This document shows positions 58,192 to 64,000 of a stretch of DNA of 64,000 nt, in pieces. Each line of letters begins with the position of its first letter. The stretch's first letter is position 1. This stretch comes from Rhea pennata (taxonomy: Eukaryota > Chordata > Aves > Rheiformes > Rheidae), in the NCBI RefSeq assembly GCF_028389875.1, contig NC_084665.1, forward strand, positions 126,457,602-126,521,601, written 5' to 3'. The notes under the pieces are model-generated. The model was given only the letters and a program-made list of their open reading frames with translations. It searched no databases and was not told where the DNA came from. A program made the position numbers and the translations under genes.

Positions 58192-61129
58192 TCATGAATA
58201 GCCACGTGCAAAAGAGGAGAAGCAGGTGTCTCGGCAACAGCGTAAGGCAATGCCACGCTGAAGGGCCAGAGTTGGGCACTACCACAACGCTTACAGCTCA
58301 GGTACGTGTGCAGGTAACCTGCAAGCAGCATGTCAGTGACACTGTGAGGCAAAGAGTCCAGCAAAACCCCCTCTCTAAGAGGAAGCAAGCTGATCATTAG
58401 CTTTAAGTATGTGAATAAAGATTGTGGACAGGCAGGCAAGTGAAGAACTGGAGGGCTCCAGTGTGTGTTATCAGCAGCCACCAGACTCAAGCCTGGAAGG
58501 CACTGGGGATGAAAAGGTCAAAAGGGAACATGTAAATAGGCTACCAGAAAAGGTCTGGGAACTGTGTTCTTCCAGGAGGACCTGCAAGGGTCCAAATATC
58601 CTACCCTAACTCCAGCACATGCAATATGTTGCAGAACTGCTCCTGACAGCATCTCAGGAAGGTGACTATTTGGAAGTTAACGTAAGCCTCCAAGTCTTGC
58701 ACTTAGTTGTGAATAAAGGTGCACTATGGCAGAGGAAGCAGGAAAGAACTACTCTCACTGTTCAGAACTACACTAGCGTTTTATCTTTAAGGCTGTGATC
58801 CACACTACCACTAAGCCATGGCAAACACACATCACTTAGAGGTGGATTTAGTCCTGAAACATAAGTCAAGGATGAAATGCCAGCTCAAAGAATACTCTGA
58901 CTTTTGTTAGCTGTCACAGCTGGTTACCCAGTTTCCTCAAACGCACACAGTTTGCACTAGAGACTAGAACAGTCAGGCAATTAGATCTAAAACCCCCTTT
59001 GCTTCTCTACTATTTAGCTCAATATATAATTACTATGTTAGGAAATTACATAACCTTTAAATGTTTTACGCATAGTCTATTATGGGGGAAAAAACTCCCT
59101 TCTGAATCCTTCTCATCTGACTAGTAATGGTGCATTTCAGACACACAGGCACAGCAGAAATTCTGAATTGAACAGGAATACTACATTGAAGCAGGTGCAG
59201 ACAACATAGCCGTAAGTTTAAAGAGTGAGCTGTAATTTCAAGGGCTTACATCTTGTAAATACCTGGAAGACAGTTCCAAAACCAGGGGTTTGGCAGTGGG
59301 AGGAAGGTATGGCCAACTTGCATCTCCCAGTTACACAATAGAGATCACTAGCCCGCCCTGAAAACTATTCCCTATGTCAATCTTAAATTTAGCAAACAAG
59401 ACTACCTTTGTCCAAATCTAAAAATAATTTGATATTAAGACTAGGGGAATTATTTGTCTGCCCTAAGGCTATTTCTGTTTAAAGGGGATCTCTTTTTAAA
59501 GCAGCCCTTGTAAAATGAAACTATGCAAGTTAACTCTTTTGGAGAACGAAAAAGAAGAAAAAAAAAAACCCAAAACAAACACCACATCAGGACCAAGTTT
59601 AGGCTGATCAAGAAGAAAATAGTTAAGGAAACAAGGACTGAAGTAAAAGGCATTAAGGTAGCATTTAAAAACAACTATCAAGTAATTTTATATAAATTAT
59701 TTCCTTGGTCATGGAACACCCATTTTATAGGTTATAGGAGTTTTGCAGACAATTACTCTCCAGATACTTCTAAGACAAAATTCCACCCATTCTCATATAC
59801 ATATATATACACATATTTCTGTGAAAGCAGAACTTAAATAAACGCATCTTCACTCCAAAACACAAAATATCATGGCTAAGGGAATTTCAACGCTTTCCAA
59901 AGTGGTCAACATTGGCCTAATGAAGCTCCATTCATTTCAGAAGAAAGCAGCTAACAGTAAGCAACTTTTAAAATAATCCCAGCCACATGATTTGTTTTAA
60001 TTCAAATCTTCTCAGTCATGTATGGCTACCAGTTGAATCAAATTGAAAAAATGTCTAGATGAGTTAATATTTCAGACCTACTCTTGACTGCCTTTTTAGA
60101 GTGTGTGTGGGGGGGAAATCTCCAGCAAAGATCTGAATTTAAAAAGAAGCAGATTGCAGCCACAGAAACACAAAGAACAGCTAAAAAATACATTAACTTG
60201 AAAAAAGCTGATCTCTAGTATCTTTAAGTAGTTTTAGCAACTAAAGGTGATCTAAACACGCAAGCATTTTTGTAGTGTGACAGCCTTTTAATCTGCAAAA
60301 GATACCTGATATGTTAAATTAGTCCTACTCCCATCTTTTGCTTTTGATTGTTTTTCACAAAGCACATAGAATACCTAGTATGAACATGAAAAAAAATTCA
60401 CCTGGAGCAAAAATGTTTTGTTGAGATGTACATTAATTAAGAGCTGCTGTACATGCCCTTGCACCCTAGCAATGCTGTGATTCTATTTAAATTTATAAAA
60501 ACAGTCAGTGCAACCAGAAGTTTGAGAGCAGTGCAGCTCCAGTTAAAAGGACAGTTCCAAGTCACTGTTTTGCTCAGCAAGTGAACACCTCTGCCAGCTA
60601 CTTAACCTCTTTGTTTTCCAGGTGGAATAAAAGTTTATCTGTTGAAAGATATTTGTACATGAGGGACAATTTCACCTGAAGGTCACAGCTTAAACACTAG
60701 CAGCAGAATCCCTACTTCAGTTCTGTATTGCACTGAAATTTCTTGCCACAGTTTGGTATTCAAGCTACTATTCCCAAGCCAATGCTTAACACGAAAATCA
60801 AGTGTTAGATGTGAAGGCTTCTGAAGGTATTGTATAAACGCGTAGAAAATGGTATGATCTAACTGCAAATTCTAGACCTTCTAGAAAACTAAAGAATTAA
60901 GCTGCCTTATCTACACTTGGGGAAAAAAAAAGGTGCTTTCAGACAAAATGCCTTTATCTATCCATCTATAACTTTGTATTTTATTCCTGCAAACGGAGTG
61001 TTTGGAGAGTTCAACAAAAACAGAAGGTCCAACATTAACTTGAGACATCCTGTCTCTTGGCCCATCCTGGTCATCCATACAGAGTTGGACAGAGGTGAGA
61101 GTTCCAGCTTATACTGACATTGTACACAA

Positions 61130-61135
61130 TTTATT
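61130..61135 (-). terminator. MTMR9: Candidate proximal polyA signal of MTMR9
   Basis: AATAAA on the minus strand about 240 nt after the stop codon, followed by TTGTGTACAATG, a GU-containing stretch. Confidence 0.4.
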
Positions 61136-61373
61136 AGAGACAGAAAAGCTGCCAAGAGAGGACACTATGGCTGGTTGTGTACATCTTCTGTAAACAAAAC
61201 TGATCTCTCCCAAACAGCAGGGATGTGTACATAGCGCGAAGTGAAGGTTTCAGCAGTGGGAGGACTGAGGATCAGTTGTATCAGAGGGCTCTGCAACACA
61301 TGCACCTTCCATGTTTAGTCTTTAGTGTAAAGAGGAGTTGAAAGGAAAAACCTGAGTCCAAAGCCCTGTAAGC

Positions 61374-61537
61374 TCATGGGTTCTCCTGCACCCGATCATC
61401 TGTTTCCAGCTCTGCTAACTTCCTCCTCAATGCATTAACCTTTGCCTTAAGTTGCTTGTTGTATTCTATAAGGGTGACCATTTCTTCATAGGCTTCGTCG
61501 AGGAACTTTGAAGACCTGTTCCACCGAAGAAAGACAC
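61374..61537 (-). CDS. MTMR9: MTMR9 last coding exon and stop
   Basis: The acceptor is CTCTGGGCTTTCAG at 61538 and above. It encodes the end of a Gly codon and 53 residues (VFLRWNRSSKFLDEAYEEMV to DDRVQENP), then TGA at 61376-61374. The regular spacing of Leu, Val and Ile in the second half marks the dimerising coiled coil. It is too short and too late in the gene to stand out as an open frame and was found by homology of the joined exons. Confidence 0.95.
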
Positions 61538-64000
61538 CTGAAAGCCCAGAGAGAGAGCAAAGTATTTAGAGGCTCTCTGTTACAAAATGGAAGTGCTATT
61601 TATACTCCCTCAGCTCTTACAGGCAGCATGCATACAATCCGTGCTTTTTTCTCCCATCAGCTTCTCCCCTAAACACCACTTTGAAGTACTGAGTCACCTC
61701 TCTGGATTCACCATTTCCTCTTAAATACTGTTAATCATGAAAAAAAAATCTTTTTTGTTTTCCTTTGTTCTCATGAACCGATCAGACCAAGCCCGTATTC
61801 AGTTTTGAACCTGCAGTGATAGCCTGCCTGCTTTACTTTAGTTAACTATTCAACCAATAAAAGATGAATAAAGTTTCTGTAGCAGCAAAGCTACAATATA
61901 CCAATTATCCTGGACAATAGGTGGGTTAAGGAGAAACAAGTCTATGTTTATACAGGACAGAAACCTGAGGCCTACAAAACATACGTAGATTAGGCTATAC
62001 ATAGACTACGTACCTTGGAAAGACTTAAAAATAAGATTTGAGAGAGTGTGAGAGCAAGCGTGTACAAGAAGGGACAATGTTAAGCAGCACTGAGCTGAGC
62101 CTCACAACACAGCACATAACTGTGTCAGAAGGAAGGGACAGGGGAAGCAGAACTGTACTAGGGCGCTATTTACAGATGCTGGGTAACCCAACCCACAACG
62201 CAGCAAGTCTAGAATGGAACAGATACAAGAATTTAAGTATTCTGTAATCTAGTTCTCAGATTTCAAACAGAACCATACTACCATCAGCTGAGACATCGGA
62301 CTAAGCATGAAATAGAGACAACAGGAGTTAACATTTAAACTTTATAAGTAGCCACTAAATATACATTACACATAGCAGAAAATACAAGTCTGGCTTACCT
62401 TCCCAGAGCTGCAAGCTCTGCGGGGCAACAGAGGGCCAGATGACAAGACTGTTGGCCTCAAAGAGAGGATTCTTGTATTTGTTCAGTTCTTGAGGCCTGT
62501 TCACCCAGGACCACAGGGACATAGTCTTTTGCTGCAGCTTCAGTTTAGACCTAACAAACACATACGACCAAATTAGCTTTCACATTGAAACTATAGAAAC
62601 TCACTTTGCTTTGTCAGAACCCTGCAAATTAAAATATCACAAGCTTTCCCATGTGCTACTAGCCCAGAGAAATCAAGGGTGAATAATTCAAGCTAATCCC
62701 ATTCAACAGCACCTCACCAACATGACCCTGGAATGGTGCAATCCTAAAGCAATTTACTCAACCCAGCCCATTACAATTTATTCCAAAGAAGAGATGGGGA
62801 TAATAACATTTGTAAATTGGGAAAGAGTTACCTGTCTTCTGTTCAGATAAAGAAATTTGCAATCTTCCTGGAATGGTCTGACGTGTTTTGAAAGGAACTA
62901 AATTATGAAAGGAACTAATTATGCTGTTGTCAAAGCAGAGCCATGAGGGATGGTAAATTTGTATCAAGAAAGGATGACAATGCAGTTCTCAGGGTAAACT
63001 AAAGCAGTATTATTGCTGGAAGTGCACAATAGGCATGCCTGATTAGATCCCTCTGGTGGCAGAAAACATCAGAGCACAGGAAGAAGGCAGTGCTATTATT
63101 CTGGGTTAAACCCATCTCCAAGCTACACAAGGGTCTCTGCTCCTTAGATTTTGGCAAAATTCAGTCTGCTTGCATCAACAAATTGAACTGCCACCCACGT
63201 GGAAGATTTGCCATCCTTGTGAATACTTCAGACAACACAAGCTTAACATTAGACTTTAAAGTTCTTTGCTCACAGGCAAACATATTTAAATGTGACAGGC
63301 AGATTATTACATGTAACATTCAATGCTCTTTCAGATTTGGTTTTATTGGTTCTAAGTCAAATTTAGTTTTACAGATGAGTGGCTGAGCAGCCCTGCAGAA
63401 GACAGAAGAGTCTCTTCTAAACAGAGGTTACTTTAAGGGCAGAGAGGTTTCTAGGAAGTTTTAAGCTATCTTTGTCTATTTGTATTATCAGCTCTACTTT
63501 CCCTTCCACTCAGTTATCTTCAGTTTAGGAGACCCCAACATCTACAAGTCTTACTGGAATTCGCAGGCCTGAGAACAGAACTAAGTTCAAAAGAGAAATT
63601 CAAACCTCCTTTGGTAGCTGTCATCTATTGCAGGATGCTCCTATCTTGGAAAAGGTGAAGCTCCCTAACAGTAGGGCAGGCTACTACATAGCAAGAGAAC
63701 CTTACCCATGCTCTAAGAGACTACATAAGCACCCCTGCCCTTTTTCAAACCAAGAGACCTTTTCCCTGTTAGATGCAGGGTTTTCAGCAGGTTATCCTCA
63801 CCAACCTCTCATTTTCGTTGTTGCCCAGAAATGTCCCAAACTGCGAAGCGTAAGCGTGCTCAAAGAGCATAATGAGGAAGTGTTCGCTGAATTCGAAAGA
63901 GCAAGGGAACTGACGAAGGATCTGCCACACACAGTCCAAGAAGAGGAGAAACACTGGGGCCTCCCATTTCTGCTTGCTGTTCGAGTAGGCTGACTGGGCA
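61374..64000 (-). CDS. MTMR9: Myotubularin-related protein 9, C-terminal part (3 last exons, gene continues past the window)
   Basis: Exons 63806-64000, 62399-62550 and 61374-61537 join in frame to encode the last 169 residues and TGA. Recognisable stretches are KQKWEAPVFLLFLDCVWQIL, FEHAYASQFGTFLGNNE, MSLWSWVNRPQELNKYKNPL and IWPSVAPQSLQLWEG. The last exon forms a heptad-rich coiled coil (roughly LDEAYEEMVTLIEYNKQLKA to LRRKLAELE). MTMR9 is a catalytically inactive myotubularin. It binds the active PI(3)P/PI(3,5)P2 3-phosphatases MTMR6, MTMR7 and MTMR8 through its coiled coil and raises their activity (established knowledge). The PH-GRAM domain and most of the phosphatase-like domain lie to the right of the window. 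No frame damage is seen. Confidence 0.95.
62399..62550 (-). CDS. MTMR9: MTMR9 penultimate exon (152 nt)
   Basis: It starts after TTTGTTAG at 62550, supplies the last base of the Arg codon and 50 further codons (SKLKLQQKTMSLWSWVNRPQ to SLQLWE), and ends GAAG|gtaagc with gt at 62398-62397. Confidence 0.95.
63806..64000 (-). CDS. MTMR9: MTMR9 third-last exon (partial, cut by window edge)
   Basis: At least 64 codons plus two bases of an Arg codon, the C-terminal part of the pseudophosphatase domain. The frame requires the donor GAGAG|gttggt (gt at 63805-63804) so that AG joins the G of the next exon. A second donor, gtgagg, begins 4 nt further on, but using it would break the frame. Confidence 0.94.

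Larger units (their letters stand above)
58160..61373 (-). other. MTMR9: Probable MTMR9 3' UTR (long form)
   Basis: AT-rich, repeat-poor sequence without another recognisable gene follows the stop. An AATAAA on the minus strand at 61135-61130 would give a UTR of about 260 nt. One at 58191-58186 would give about 3.2 kb. The uniform character of the segment favours the long form, but this cannot be settled from sequence alone. Confidence 0.4.

Noticed and set aside
63628-63993. 121-codon plus-strand frame at the right edge
   Set aside because: It is antisense to the MTMR9 exon at 63806-64000, whose protein is clearly recognisable on the other strand.

Overview
The window reads as vertebrate, almost certainly avian, nuclear DNA. 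Coding sequence is split into short exons with GT-AG introns. The interspersed repeats are CR1 LINE fragments, including a well-preserved reverse-transcriptase C-terminus, plus a probable MIR fossil. Gene density is low and there is one sharp CpG island. Nearly all of the many short open frames are chance frames in non-coding DNA.

Two protein-coding genes are supported, both on the minus strand. TDH (mitochondrial L-threonine 3-dehydrogenase) is complete. Eight coding exons between 33651 and 28397 join without a frame break into a 373-residue protein. A short 5' leader precedes the ATG at 33651, and a likely non-coding first exon ends at a strong donor at 38865 inside the CpG island (about 38.64-39.25 kb). 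A long AT-rich 3' UTR probably runs to about 25.28 kb. MTMR9 (a catalytically inactive myotubularin-related protein) enters from the right edge. Its last three coding exons (63806-64000 and beyond, 62399-62550, 61374-61537) encode the C-terminal 169 residues and the stop, followed by a 3' UTR. The order MTMR9 then TDH, in the same direction, matches the human 8p23.1 neighbourhood, where TDH is a pseudogene. Here TDH is intact.

Layout: 1-25.3 kb is intergenic with no recognisable gene, only CR1 and MIR relics and simple repeats. 25.3-39.0 kb is the TDH transcription unit. 38.6-39.3 kb is a CpG island with GC boxes, a perfect CRE and G-rich runs, and may be divergent. 39.3-58 kb is intergenic; it holds a candidate plus-strand spliced exon at 45793-45841 and two more CR1 pieces. 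58-64 kb is the 3' part of MTMR9.

Functionally, TDH oxidises threonine in the mitochondrion to feed glycine and acetyl-CoA production. MTMR9 is a partner subunit for active phosphoinositide 3-phosphatases. Nothing suggests the two act together beyond conserved linkage. The observations most worth checking are a GTTGGT tandem splice donor in MTMR9 whose distal choice gives an immediate stop, a U-run plus UG-repeat pair just downstream of the TDH exon that carries the catalytic Tyr and Lys, and a possible unannotated plus-strand transcript leaving the CpG island. I saw no previously undescribed multi-gene system.
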